DNA of 64,000 bases, from the NCBI GenBank assembly GCA_965246905.1, contig CBDFFZ010000003.1:1-64000 (forward strand), in the 5' to 3' direction. A program made the translations under genes and the position numbers. The notes below the pieces were generated by a model that saw only the letters and a list, made by a program, of their open reading frames with translations, was not told the DNA's origin and ran no database searches. Below, piece by piece: positions 43,201 to 52,048 of the stretch (positions are counted from its first letter, which is position 1; every line of letters begins with the position of its first letter). The stretch comes from UBA1952 sp965246905. Its GTDB lineage: Bacteria > Bacteroidota > Bacteroidia > Chitinophagales > Chitinophagaceae.

Positions 43201-44414
43201 GGAAGAACGGAAATCTCGTTTCCAATGCCTACCAATCCACCTTTGTAGATTCCATGATTGCAAACGGCGATCAGATATACTGTCAGCTAACCAGCAATGC
43301 AGTCTGCGCCCCCACCGGGTGGGTAAGCAGCACCCCTATCACTATAAGCGTAAACGGCCTTAGCTCAGTCCTTGCACCCACCAATGCTTCGCAGACGAAC
43401 AACAATAGCTCCGGTCTGAGTATCAATTATACGGATAACAGCTGCGACCTTATTGCAAACGTAAGCACCAATATGGCAAATGACCTTGGCCCTACAACTG
43501 CTACAACTACGATCGATCCTACAATTACCGGGTTTGTAAAGCGCTTTGTTGAGATTACACCTACCAACAATCTTCCGGCTACAGTGAAACTATTCTTCCT
43601 GCAATCGGAATTTGACGACTATAATAGTGCGGCAAGCCCAGGTCACCTGCTCCTTCCGGCAACGCCTTCAGATCCCGCCGTAAATAATATCGTGATCTAT
43701 CAATATCATGGTTTGCTGTCTTCCGGAACTACAGGGCCAGGTGGGCATTATAACGGGAACAACTTTACAGTCATTCCCACATCAGGCATCTCGAAATTCT
43801 GGAATGCTGCTTCCGGCTATTGGGAAATTTCCTTCCCTGTCAGCGGTTTCTCGGGCCACTTCCTGACTGCGGAGAGCCAGGTGCCACTCGCTATCCGCCT
43901 CGGCGATATCAGTGCGGTGAACAAGGAGGCTATAAATGAAGTACGCTGGAATACGCTTACGGAAAGCGCAGGCGATTATTTTGAGCTGGAGCGCAGCACC
44001 AATGGCAAAGACTTCGTCCGCATCGCGCGCATTGAGTCAAGTGGCACTGCATCTGGCTACATTTATGTGGATGCGCAACCTGTGGCCGGAACGAATTACT
44101 ACCGCCTGCGAATGTTCGAGAGCAATGGCAGAAGCGGGTTTAGCAAGGTGGTAACGGCTGCGGTTAAGCAAGGCACCTTTGCCATGGAGGTCTTCCCTAA
44201 CCCGGCGAAAGACTTGCTGAATGTAACCACGCATGGTGCGGGTAGTGGGAGCGTCCTCCGCCTCACTGACATAACCGGGAATGTGATCCGTACCGTTGAG
44301 CTCACTGGTAGCAATGCTGCCATCAACATCAGCAGTCTTGCATCAGGTATCTACTTCCTCAAATATACCGATGATGCGCAACAGCGGCAGACGATCCGCG
44401 TGGTAAAAGAGTAG
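40242..44414 (+). CDS. Giant T9SS surface protein: beta-helix, Ig-like repeats, sorting domain
   Basis: A 1390-residue secreted protein. Signal peptide 1-19. A right-handed parallel beta-helix of polymorphic-repeat type covers about 25-630, with many GGGxYN / SxFxGNxA turns (NCNISGNKAVKGGGVYD, GNVANNGGGLYNN). Four bacterial Ig-like (BIG2) repeats follow at about 640-960, each with GGTWxSSNxxIASVS and GxVTGxxxGTxxITYTY. After a further beta-rich region (about 960-1290) comes a type A sorting domain (EVFPNPAKDLLNVTT to QTIRVVKE). An adhesin or polysaccharide-binding role is likely by analogy only. No catalytic residues are evident. Confidence 0.9.
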   Translation: MKRIFLIALLCILGFNAQSQTTLYVDSSVVVSGNGSAWSSAYKTLNEALVLANATGTATKFTINIAKGTYYPTGAQSSTNRDSSFHIKRGGIKLFGGYPTGGGTRNVTANPTLLSGDIGAVSDNSDNSYHVVIVTDIAANADSTLVDGLSIVAGNATGTGTKTYSTSHAIARNAGGGFYLVTIRPTSGTNVSYYGNQDRFIVNNCNISGNKAVKGGGVYDSLAYMTFSNTTIANDTATTGGAVYSYQSSPYIYYCNITGNVATDGGGLYNYRAGTPFRSGNQPQVVYCTLDGNMASSTNGKGGAIYNDVTQAADILISSCIFTNNRARLGGGVYTTNYDIGGPTVTSSTFTGNRADSAGGGIFAYFALSPSIISDDTFRNNSADKAGGGIYFWSDILSSPQAATVTRCVFTGDTAATGGGLYTKSWCLLSQSSFLGNVANNGGGLYNNASGEVRNLIFRGNIALSNGGGLYNNGTGYEYKSALFSGNKAVRGGAVYDTLAYASFTNCTLAGDTAALGNGIYHANNTATFLNSIIWEGATADGIYKKAGTNVAITYSNVQGGYTGTGNLSTDPQFLSLLAATYAPTTSGDYQVSGCSPVINSGLNSGSYTNLTDVAGRRRLIATTVDRGAYEYQDTVLATSTAICVGTTTQLSNANSGGTWTSSNTNIASVSNTGLVTGIAGGTVTITYTYNISPCGTATGGQREITVLAPQTLPAITGNSFLCENGTTTMAIATSGGTWSSSDPTVATINSAAYVTALKAGDTYITYTYVTSYGCTSIVTKLLTVKANPVVPPTTGNTTLCTQSTTLLSNTQSGGVWNSSNTSIATVSSGGLVTATSYATGTINITYTVTSNGCTTTDTHPITVNASPGVSNTTAPSYPVVLCQDETVTLSNATAGGAWSSKNPSVASVDAAGLVTGLGGGTSLISYTYTASNGCSSSKGVSVAINRKQVPSVSIAVLPATTVCAGTWVKFVAFPIDGGGNPAYRWWKNGNLVSNAYQSTFVDSMIANGDQIYCQLTSNAVCAPTGWVSSTPITISVNGLSSVLAPTNASQTNNNSSGLSINYTDNSCDLIANVSTNMANDLGPTTATTTIDPTITGFVKRFVEITPTNNLPATVKLFFLQSEFDDYNSAASPGHLLLPATPSDPAVNNIVIYQYHGLLSSGTTGPGGHYNGNNFTVIPTSGISKFWNAASGYWEISFPVSGFSGHFLTAESQVPLAIRLGDISAVNKEAINEVRWNTLTESAGDYFELERSTNGKDFVRIARIESSGTASGYIYVDAQPVAGTNYYRLRMFESNGRSGFSKVVTAAVKQGTFAMEVFPNPAKDLLNVTTHGAGSGSVLRLTDITGNVIRTVELTGSNAAINISSLASGIYFLKYTDDAQQRQTIRVVKE

Positions 44415-44539
44415 GAGTGTATCTTTGATAACCTTGCAGTTGTTATTAAAATTTTAGAAAAACTATGATGTGAAACTATGATCCCGAAATTTCTTATTTT
44501 GCATATTCACTAATTTTTCAACAGCTAAAAATTTACATT

Positions 44540-44818
44540 ATGATCCAGAGCATGATCCAACATGAAGTAAATGATTTTGACAATTGGCACAAAGGTTTTG
44601 TAGCAGAAGCATCAGAAAATAACCGCAAAAAACATGGCATCAATGTTAAAGCCGTGTACCGCGGGCACGACAATCCTAACCATGTTTCGATCATATCCGA
44701 AGCCGACAGTAAGGATAATTATGACCGTATGATGGCAGACCCCGACTTCCAGGAAGCAATGAAAGGCGCTGGCGTACAGAGCCAGCCTGTAATGCACCTG
44801 ATGAATGAGCATAAATAG
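44540..44818 (+). CDS. Small dimeric alpha/beta-barrel-like protein (ABM-like)
   Basis: A 92-residue soluble protein, MIQSMIQHEVNDFDNWHKGF, with the spacing and motif HEVNDFDxWhxxF of small ferredoxin-fold proteins related to antibiotic-biosynthesis monooxygenases and DUF3764-like families. NHVSIISEADSKDNYDRMMA and DPDFQEAMKGAGV fit the second half. These form dimers binding small molecules; the substrate is unknown. The alternative start at 44552 would also fit. A good terminator follows. Confidence 0.65.
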   Translation: MIQSMIQHEVNDFDNWHKGFVAEASENNRKKHGINVKAVYRGHDNPNHVSIISEADSKDNYDRMMADPDFQEAMKGAGVQSQPVMHLMNEHK

Positions 44819-44848
44819 CGAAAGGTTTTTTATCTAAACTGACATGAG

Positions 44849-44876
44849 GCCCTGCATGGTATTTTGCAGGGCTTTT
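44849..44876 (+). terminator. Intrinsic terminator
   Basis: GCCCTGCA and TGCAGGGC around an 8-base loop, followed by TTTT, 30 bases after the ABM-like gene. Confidence 0.85.
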
Positions 44877-44954
44877 AATGCAGCACATTTACGGCATTCA
44901 ATTATTATTTATTAGTGGCATCATTCTTTAAGCATTCTTTAAAAACTAAAAAAC

Positions 44955-45224
44955 ATGAAGAACAAACTTTTTGCTGTCCTTTTTGCGGCAACACTGATAG
45001 GCACTACAGGGGCTATTGCCCAGACAAGCACCCGCTCTACCACCACTACGACAACTACTGACCAGAATATGCAGTCGGGCCAGCAAGTGGGCGAACAGGC
45101 TTCGATGGATACAAAATCCGGCAAAAAATCCCGTAAAGCGGAGAAAAAAATGGCCAAAGGCAAAGAGCACAAGGCTTTGAAAAAACAGGCTAAGGCCGAT
45201 AGCAAAGAAGCTGTAGGCCGATAG
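44955..45224 (+). CDS. Small exported lysine-rich protein (hypothetical)
   Basis: An 89-residue protein with signal peptide MKNKLFAVLFAATLIGTTGA (cleavage near IAQ), a Thr-run (TRSTTTTTTTDQN), and a very basic Lys/Ala tail (GKKSRKAEKKMAKGKEHKAL). The mature part is probably disordered or helical in the tail. No family is recognised; similar short basic exported proteins are common in Chitinophagaceae. A terminator follows. Confidence 0.6.
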   Translation: MKNKLFAVLFAATLIGTTGAIAQTSTRSTTTTTTTDQNMQSGQQVGEQASMDTKSGKKSRKAEKKMAKGKEHKALKKQAKADSKEAVGR

Positions 45225-45243
45225 TACTAAATATATAAGTGAA

Positions 45244-45277
45244 AAAAAGCGGTTGCCTGAACAGGTAGCCGCTTTTT
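45244..45277 (+). terminator. Intrinsic terminator
   Basis: AAAAAGCGGTTGCCTG and CAGGTAGCCGCTTTTT form a long stem with one mismatch and a 2-base loop region, 20 bases after the basic-protein stop. Confidence 0.85.
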
Positions 45278-45414
45278 GGCTTTACATAATTATTTATTTA
45301 AGACGAAAAATAAAAATTCATCCTTTTTTTCTAAAAATCCCCTTTCTGTTGTCCCGCTCTTTGATTTCGCATGGCCATTAATCTACAAGCGGTATAACCA
45401 TACTTAAAACTACA

Positions 45415-45430
45415 CCCAGCAATTGCTGGG
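45415..45430. repeat. Perfect 16-base palindrome
   Basis: CCCAGCAATTGCTGGG, flanked by CTACA and CTACC. Short CCCAGC...GCTGGG hairpins recur in Bacteroidota intergenic DNA. It lies in a gene-free stretch (45278-46203) with no ORF of note. Confidence 0.55.
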
Positions 45431-45709
45431 CTACCATTATATCTTCCTGCATTTACGTAAGGTTATTCTGCCAGGAGTAAAGAACTCGCAACCGGAATCA
45501 AGAAGATCATTATTGAAAAATTCGGTGGCGTTTTCGTTTGAATATTACAACTCTTAATATACTAACCGATCTGCTTTGGGATCCTTGATTTTACAATCCT
45601 ACATTCGCCGGAAAGCTACACTCCCAATGAAAAGTCACTGTGGTTGTCTGAACTGTGATTAGTATGACTACTATGATTATTATGATTTTTGAGAAGGTCT
45701 TAACGCACC

Positions 45710-45790
45710 TACTGTGGGTTAGCTCATTAGTGAATAAGGCTTGCCCGAGTCATGCGGACGCCAGGAAGCATCCCACAGTAACTTTTTTTT
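45710..45790 (+). ncRNA. Structured RNA candidate closed by a 9-bp stem and U-tract
   Basis: TACTGTGGG (45710-45718) pairs perfectly with CCCACAGTA (45772-45780), directly followed by AC and eight T (45783-45790). The enclosed 53 bases are GC-richer than the flanks and can pair in part (GGC...GCC). It looks like the 3' half of a transcript with intrinsic terminator, or a small RNA or riboswitch. No perfect promoter box precedes it (TATGATTTTTG at 45681 is poor). No Rfam family is recognised. Confidence 0.35.
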
Positions 45791-46203
45791 GAAATGGAGA
45801 CACTACCGAATTTTCAGACACATTCCATCGGGATCATCCGTACCTGAGCCGGTCATTGTGAGCCTCGGTTGCGCATTAAAGTAATCTCTTAGCTAACCCG
45901 CCCAAACTACTATTCGTTAATTACTTAGGCAGGTATTTAAGCCCGGCACATCCGGTCTTCAGGGTAAAATATCTGCAAAATATGCCGCGTTTCCGTGGCC
46001 AGGTTGTGCTTTTCACGAACCTGAAAGCATAGTTCACTTATTCAAAAGCGCTTTTCACCCAATATCAATCTTTCATGACACAATGTGTTCCATATTTGCG
46101 GCGTTAACGCTTTGCTAATCCCATGACTGCCGGATGGTTAGTGAAGAAAAACCTGCCTAATCAAAAGAGCATTTAATACGAAAGATCACTAAAAATCAAA
46201 AAA
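45791..46203. other. Leader region of the Fn3-repeat protein gene
   Basis: About 410 gene-free bases. CATATTTG near 46093 is one mismatch from TAnnTTTG and could be the promoter, giving a leader of about 90 bases. Nothing else is recognised. Confidence 0.35.
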
Positions 46204-47937
46204 ATGAAAAAACTTTTTCTTGCGCTCGCCGTGCTCGCATACGGTTATCATCCAGCTACCGCATCAATTGTGTACACCGACATTATTCCGGATGCAACGT
46301 TTATGATGACGGCCAGCTCCGCAGCCAGTCTTTCCCCTATTGATATGAACAATGATGCAGCGCCGGAGTTTGCCTTCCGTTATGATGTATTTACTGGCGC
46401 CACGCAGTATTTCCTGCATATTACCCGTTATGGCAGCGTTTCACAAATGTTGCGCAAGGGCACAAGCAACCCCTACGGAGCACCTTACCTTCAGAACCTG
46501 GCGGCAGGTGATACTATTAAGCCGGCTCCGGTAGCTCCTATGAACTGGGGCTACGGTTCACCGGAGCCCCTGCTCGGCGACAGCTACGACCCGAATATGT
46601 TCGGCGCGGGCGACCGGTACATTGGCGTGCAGTTTCCGATAGCCGGTAACACTTATTATGGGTGGATACGCGTAAATGTAACGAACACAATGCCCATTAC
46701 CGTAACTGTTAAGGACTATGCCTACGAGAATACGCCCAACACCCGGATCATCGCCGGAGATATGGGTGCGGCGCCCATTACCATCCCCTCAATCACCTTA
46801 GCTCCTGTATCCGGAGTTACCGCTACTGGCGCCACTGTAAACGGCACTGTGAACCCCAATGGAGGCACAACTACGGTAAGCGTGCAGTACGGCCTTACTA
46901 CAGGGTACGGAAGCACCATGAGCACTACGCCGGCGAGCGTTTCCGGCACTACGGCACAGGCCGTAAGCTCCACCCTTGCTGGGCTTGCCGCAGGCACGCT
47001 TTACCATTACCGCATCTCCGCAACCAACAGCGCGGGCGCGGGCTTCACTGCGGATGCCACTTTCACAACTTCAACACCGGTTAGCCTGCCCACTATAACA
47101 GTAGCGCCTGTATCCGGCATTACTGCCACCGGAGCTACGGTTAACGGCACCGTCAACGCTAATGGAGGAACTACAGCCATCAGTGTGCAATATGGTACCA
47201 CTACAAGTTATGGCAGCGCCATCAACCCTTCCCCTTCTACTGTTACCGGAAGCGCCGCACAGCTCGTGAGCGCTGTCCTCTCCGGGCTGGCAGCAGGTAC
47301 GGTTTACCATTACCGCATCTCCGCCACCAATAGTGCCGGCACTACCAATAGTGCAGACGGTATTTTTACTACTATAAGCACTGCCCCTATCGTAACCCTG
47401 TCTTCTGTTACTAATATAACGGCAACCGGCGCGCAAATACACGGCACGGTTGATCCCCGCGGATCCTATGCAACAGTAAGTGTACAATATGGCCTTACCA
47501 CGGCTTATGGCAGCACAGTGAGCACCATACCGGCAACCATTGCAGGCATTGCAAGCACTGTATATGCCGATCTTACAGGGCTTATGTCCAATAAGGTTTA
47601 CCACTACCGCATAGTAGCCACAGGCGGTAACGGTACTACCTATAGCGCCGATGCTACCTTTTCTACCAAAGGTCTGTCTGTGGCAACTCTTTCTGAGAGC
47701 GGATTCAGCCTGTATCCCAACCCCGCAGCTAATGTATTGCGCCTGAAGCTGAAAGAGCCGATGAAGGATATAAGCCTTGCCATAGCAGACCTTATGGGGC
47801 GTGCAATGGCGGTGCCCGTTGAGCAAATGGGGGCGGGCGAGTATGCTATCGGGACTGGTGCCCTTGCGCCCGGCGTGTACCAGCTCATCATTGTAAGCGG
47901 TAGTACCCGGTTCGCTGCATCCTTCCTAAAGCATTGA
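46204..47937 (+). CDS. Secreted protein with three Fn3-like repeats and T9SS sorting domain
   Basis: A 577-residue exported protein. Signal peptide MKKLFLALAVLAYGYHPATA. An N-terminal beta domain (about 22-185; IVYTDIIPDATFMM, NTYYGWIRVNVTN) is of unknown family. Three tandem Fn3-like repeats of about 95 residues follow (about 197-290, 295-390 and 395-485), each with TATGATVNGTVxxNGGTTxxSVQYG and YHYRISATNSAG. The end (GFSLYPNPAANVLRL onward) is a type A sorting domain. The repeats remain clearly similar at DNA level, suggesting recent duplication or homogenisation. Confidence 0.87.
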   Translation: MKKLFLALAVLAYGYHPATASIVYTDIIPDATFMMTASSAASLSPIDMNNDAAPEFAFRYDVFTGATQYFLHITRYGSVSQMLRKGTSNPYGAPYLQNLAAGDTIKPAPVAPMNWGYGSPEPLLGDSYDPNMFGAGDRYIGVQFPIAGNTYYGWIRVNVTNTMPITVTVKDYAYENTPNTRIIAGDMGAAPITIPSITLAPVSGVTATGATVNGTVNPNGGTTTVSVQYGLTTGYGSTMSTTPASVSGTTAQAVSSTLAGLAAGTLYHYRISATNSAGAGFTADATFTTSTPVSLPTITVAPVSGITATGATVNGTVNANGGTTAISVQYGTTTSYGSAINPSPSTVTGSAAQLVSAVLSGLAAGTVYHYRISATNSAGTTNSADGIFTTISTAPIVTLSSVTNITATGAQIHGTVDPRGSYATVSVQYGLTTAYGSTVSTIPATIAGIASTVYADLTGLMSNKVYHYRIVATGGNGTTYSADATFSTKGLSVATLSESGFSLYPNPAANVLRLKLKEPMKDISLAIADLMGRAMAVPVEQMGAGEYAIGTGALAPGVYQLIIVSGSTRFAASFLKH

Positions 47938-48011
47938 TCATGTACGTTTCATAGGGAGATCACTATTGATTATTCTGCCCTGCTTACATCTGTACGGGCA
48001 ATAAATGTCAA

Positions 48012-48046
48012 AAAAACCCGCATCCCTGCACAGGATGCGGGTTTTT
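48012..48046 (+). terminator. Intrinsic terminator
   Basis: AAAAACCCGCATCC and GGATGCGGGTTTTT pair perfectly around CTGCACA, 75 bases after the Fn3-repeat gene. Confidence 0.88.
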
Positions 48047-48069
48047 GGTTAATGCCGGTGCAGGTGTAA

Positions 48070-48717
48070 GGCTTTACAGAGGTAAAGCTGTTGGAGCACA
48101 ATACGGGCTATATAAAATGGGGTGCGTTGCATTGCGGATGAGGATGCATTCCGCCGCATTACAGCCGCACTTACACTTGCAGGCTGTGCCGGCTGCTCAT
48201 AGATATATCGCAAAATCCGGGCGGCGATGGTGAATGCGGCGGCTATCTCAATCAATACCTGCATGCCGATAGGCCCTACCAGAACCTGCTCATAAAGCGC
48301 TGCAGGGGCGAGGCAGAATGGTACAAGAGCGAAATACCTTACAACTACGCCGCAGGCCCTAAATTTTTTGATGTGCCCCTTTACATTATTGTATCGGAGC
48401 ATACCGGCTCGGCCGCGGAATATTTTGCCTTTATCGCCCGGCAGATGAGGCGGGCAACGATTCTTGGTCGCACAACCGCTGGTGCCGGCAACCCCATAAC
48501 CAGGATTACTATTGGTGAAAATTATGTCTATATCCCTATCTGCGAGATCAGGACAAAGGATAGCACGTCTATTGAGGCTAAAGGCGTGGTGCCGGATATA
48601 GCTCTTACGTCTCACGATTGGTTGGTGGAAACGATGGCTTACCTGCAACAGCAGCAGCCCCAAGCAAATAAGCACAATTTGAATAAGTTAATTATTAATA
48701 TATTGCGTATGTATTAA
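48070..48717 (+). pseudogene. Decayed S41 family peptidase (C-terminal part)
   Basis: Three successive frames carry one protein. Frame a gives EVKLLEHNTGYIKWGALHC (48079-48135), frame b gives ADEDAFRRITAALTLAGC, and frame c gives LLIDISQNPGGDGECGGYLN followed by PLYIIVSEHTGSAAEYFAFI, GRTTAGAG and KGVVPDIAL. This is the order of a C-terminal-processing-type (S41) protease core, and the catalytic Ser of TGSAAE remains. At least two frameshifts and the missing N-terminal half show inactivation. The intact frame from 48373 is only the last third. Confidence 0.8.
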
Positions 48718-48723
48718 AAATAT

Positions 48724-48762
48724 ACTCTGTAAAGATGTTGCAATGCAAAGTCTTTGCAGAGT
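48724..48762. repeat. 12-bp hairpin after the S41 remnant
   Basis: ACTCTGTAAAGA (48724-48735) and TCTTTGCAGAGT (48751-48762) pair with one G-T position. It may be the old terminator of the peptidase gene. The interval to 48887 shows nothing else. Confidence 0.5.
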
Positions 48763-48887
48763 AGAAGTCCCTGCATTTCTTGGGCTGCTGCATAAATTGA
48801 CATTTCTATATATTACTGGTCAAAATATTCCTGAATATTACATGATATGCTAACAGGTTGTACAATTTATGATGATGTATAATAAAA

Positions 48888-48918
48888 AAAGGAAAGGCGT
48901 GATGAGCGCCTTTCCTTT
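48888..48918. terminator. Bidirectional-type terminator
   Basis: AAAGGAAAGGCG and CGCCTTTCCTTT pair perfectly around a 7-base loop, with an A-run on the left. It would end the minus-strand transcript whose last gene stops at 48940. Confidence 0.8.
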
Positions 48919-48939
48919 AGCCATTAACAATTGCCGTTA

Positions 48940-51366
48940 TTAATAGGCTATGGTGAGCTTTTTAATTTCGCGGCCTTGCTCTGTTTGAATTTGTATGGTG
49001 TAGTTGCCAGGAGGTAGCTGGGTACCTAAATCAATAAAAATCCTTTGCTCATTGTGAATGCTCCTTTCATAAATCTGCGCCCCTAATATATTAAACACTT
49101 TTATGGTACCAGTTGATGGTTTGGATAGTATCAACGTACATCTGCCTGTGTTTGGATTGGGATATAATGTTGAATGGCCAGTTATACCGTTGCGCTTTAT
49201 AGTACTGGCGGTGCCTCTGCCGCTTGCTGCAACAGGCACATCATAATGGGGCATTAAACTATCTAACTGACTTATTAATACACTATCGCCCGACATTCTT
49301 ACATCCGCAAGAAGACTATCCAAATAATATTGATCATCTTCCTGTGTAGGCATAAATGTAGTATCCGGCTCTACCCAATCCGGGTTACCGGCAATCTGAT
49401 CTACATTATAATCCACAGCGTCCGGCGCATACTCAACCGGCTTTTCTACATAGTTGGTATCCGGCTCGTTGGATACACCGCGATCATGGTAATGTACACG
49501 CGTCCTTACTGTAGCAAGGTGGTAATCATCTTTCCGGCAATCGTAATCTTCTACATAAACAAATATGGAACTGCCATAATCTGCAAAGAACCCCGGCTTG
49601 AGATCCACTACTTTAGCACCACGATAGGTTACATAGCTGCCACTTTCGTGCCTGTTACGGAGTGATAAGTATTCCAGATAATTGAGTGTAAGCATGGCAT
49701 CGATAGAGCCTATATAAGGTTGCTGTCCTGTATAATGCGTTCTCAAATCTTCTAGGTAATAATTATTGAAATACATCTTTAGGTAATCTTTATCATTAAG
49801 ATTGTAGAGGTTGAAGACAGTCATATAATCGAGATTATTGAAATCGCCATCATTACCCGTACCGCCTCTCCTATCATAATCCTGGAAGAGATTATCTGAA
49901 GACCAGTGCCAACCACCGTATTCCTGAATATTACTTGGGTTCAGCACTTTATTGTGCGGGTAGCGTGCCGGATCGTCAGGATGATAACTATGGCAGCCGC
50001 AAAATGGCGCTTCATTAATCATTGTTTCGTACGTTGGCTGGTCTTTGGTATCAAAACCAATCCCATGGCCTGTACCCGGACCATTTACAATGCGGTACAT
50101 CAATGGGGTATGTGGCATGCAAAAGTCTTCTTTACGGGCATGGGTTACAATTTTATCCCAGGTCGAATTCCAGCCAATTGTCCATGGGCCTATATGAATA
50201 CCTGCCCTCCAGTTATTGGCGAATGCTGCATACGTATTTGCATAAACTGCATCACTAATAGCCCTGTTAACGCCTATTATCCGTCCGGGCCCGATAAATT
50301 GGGCTGACTGCCACATTTGTGCATAGCCTAATGTATGAGTAATATTATTAAGGTCACGGATTTCATTAGATGATACACTATGACTATTGGCCGTTTGCAT
50401 CAGGCCCGGTACTGCGCCATTGCTATAAAAGGTAAAGAGCTCTCCACCACTGCCGAAAGCACTGTTAATACCAATTACTCTATTGGCAGTTGTAGGATTA
50501 CGGATCAACCATTCTGAAACGGAGAAAATATTATCGCCTGTGGGTATATAGTTGATAATATTAAATAAATTCCTGGCTGCTTTATCTGCGAGCAGCGCTC
50601 CATTATACGTTGCACTATTATCCAAAAGGCGGGTAGCCATCGCCATGCCTGCATAAAGCTGTACAATTTGATTGTGCGATTCCTCTACAGGCATCCGCTT
50701 TACTCCTGACGGATGGCTCGGGGGTGGTGCCGGTAGCGGTGCAGTTGGATCATTTAATAAGGTTACCTTATCTTTGAATGCTGCGCTAGCAACTTTATTA
50801 ACAGGTATTGTGGAAAGTATTCCCGGCCTATTAAAATGTTTAAAATTTGTGGTAACAAAATCATTATACCCATATTGTGGAAGGCTTTTCCAAAAAGGTA
50901 CATCGTCTCGTATAAAAAAGCCGTTTTTATAATTTATATTTTTCCACGTTCCGGTTGCCTTGCAGGGATAATTTGCGTCTATATCGTCGCAATATTCTTC
51001 CGCATTTTTATCCAGCCGCTCAAAAGCATTGAGTGCGTAGTACAGCTCCATATTGGTTCGGTTTGTGGGCATGCCATTACTGCGCAGCATGGCATGCTCA
51101 CCTGCAAGCATATTTATATAGTTACCTAAATGCTGTGTGGCATCGCCCCAGCCAAGTCCGTCCCAGGGCGAGTTTGGCTCATCTGCATATTGACGCCATC
51201 TTTCGGTTGCAGGTATGCTTTCACCGCACTGGTCGCCAATCTTCATAAAATCGTTTACAAGCCGGTAGCGGTACCACCAATATTTTTCAATATTACGGTA
51301 GGGAGTTTGGGCAAATGATACTACGCTTATAAGGTAGAAAGTGATCAACAATATTTTTGATTTCAT
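48940..51366 (-). CDS. Large secreted protein of unknown function with T9SS sorting domain
   Basis: An 808-residue exported protein, signal peptide MKSKILLITFYLISVVSFAQ. The body (about 20-600) is rich in Trp, Tyr and Asn with helical stretches (ELYYALNAFERLDKNAEEYC; IVQLYAGMAMATRLLDN) reminiscent of alpha/alpha-barrel carbohydrate-active proteins, but no known motif is recognised. A His-rich segment (CHSYHPDDPARYPHNK) occurs at about 470. The C-terminus (about 730-808; TLYPNPNTGRCTLIL to KKLTIAY) is a type A sorting domain. It heads into a group of three more exported proteins on the same strand. Confidence 0.72.
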   Translation of the reverse strand: MKSKILLITFYLISVVSFAQTPYRNIEKYWWYRYRLVNDFMKIGDQCGESIPATERWRQYADEPNSPWDGLGWGDATQHLGNYINMLAGEHAMLRSNGMPTNRTNMELYYALNAFERLDKNAEEYCDDIDANYPCKATGTWKNINYKNGFFIRDDVPFWKSLPQYGYNDFVTTNFKHFNRPGILSTIPVNKVASAAFKDKVTLLNDPTAPLPAPPPSHPSGVKRMPVEESHNQIVQLYAGMAMATRLLDNSATYNGALLADKAARNLFNIINYIPTGDNIFSVSEWLIRNPTTANRVIGINSAFGSGGELFTFYSNGAVPGLMQTANSHSVSSNEIRDLNNITHTLGYAQMWQSAQFIGPGRIIGVNRAISDAVYANTYAAFANNWRAGIHIGPWTIGWNSTWDKIVTHARKEDFCMPHTPLMYRIVNGPGTGHGIGFDTKDQPTYETMINEAPFCGCHSYHPDDPARYPHNKVLNPSNIQEYGGWHWSSDNLFQDYDRRGGTGNDGDFNNLDYMTVFNLYNLNDKDYLKMYFNNYYLEDLRTHYTGQQPYIGSIDAMLTLNYLEYLSLRNRHESGSYVTYRGAKVVDLKPGFFADYGSSIFVYVEDYDCRKDDYHLATVRTRVHYHDRGVSNEPDTNYVEKPVEYAPDAVDYNVDQIAGNPDWVEPDTTFMPTQEDDQYYLDSLLADVRMSGDSVLISQLDSLMPHYDVPVAASGRGTASTIKRNGITGHSTLYPNPNTGRCTLILSKPSTGTIKVFNILGAQIYERSIHNEQRIFIDLGTQLPPGNYTIQIQTEQGREIKKLTIAY

Positions 51367-51376
51367 AATTGTTTTT

Positions 51377-51970
51377 TTAGCGCACTACATGTGCATTGAT
51401 TAATTCCCAAACAAAGTGGTGATACTTGGTTTTCATTCTAATCTTTACGAAGCCATCTTTTGAATTATAGTAATAGTCATCATCAGAATATCCTGCTGCA
51501 TTATAATCTACATACAAATCGGCAATTTCCCTATATTTGAAAATTGATACGTAAGATTTTCCAGAACTAATGAATTCAGGTAATAAGGTAGCACTTTGCC
51601 ATCCACCTGAATAGTGTATATCTTCATTGAACATGTAATCTTTATAAACAAAATTTAACTCCGATCCGCGAAGATTATATCCATAGAAAGCAGAATCTGC
51701 AGGGTTAATATTGTTAATATTAACCTCATGTATATTAGTAAAATTTTCTTCAAACGTGCGGCCGTTATAGCTATTGAAAGTGGAGTCAAAATGGCTCACA
51801 TAAAAGCTGTCTATCCTTCCTGTAAGGGAATCGCGCATAGTCCAGTAGGTGCCTTCACGGAAAAGATACAGGTCCTTCAGATTTTGTGGTATGTAGGTAA
51901 TTGGCTGATCATTTTTTTTGCATCCTGCAAAGGCCAAAATAGTCAACAGGCATAAAAAGTAGTATTTCAT
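51377..51970 (-). CDS. Putative lipoprotein (hypothetical)
   Basis: A 197-residue lipoprotein. The start is the ATG at 51970, 24 codons into the open frame, giving MKYYFLCLLTILAFAGCKKN with lipobox AFAGC (Cys16). The mature part is rich in aromatic and Asp residues (SFYVSHFDSTFNSYNG, YSDDDYYYNSKDGFVKIRM), probably an all-beta domain. No family is recognised. It lies 10 bases upstream of the 808-residue protein gene in transcription order, so cotranscription is likely. Confidence 0.7.
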   Translation of the reverse strand: MKYYFLCLLTILAFAGCKKNDQPITYIPQNLKDLYLFREGTYWTMRDSLTGRIDSFYVSHFDSTFNSYNGRTFEENFTNIHEVNINNINPADSAFYGYNLRGSELNFVYKDYMFNEDIHYSGGWQSATLLPEFISSGKSYVSIFKYREIADLYVDYNAAGYSDDDYYYNSKDGFVKIRMKTKYHHFVWELINAHVVR

Positions 51971-52048
51971 GTTTTCTGTATTAGAATTTTTAAATACATA
52001 ACATCTAAATTTTTGATAAAAACTTTTGATGTCCATAAGCAATTATAC

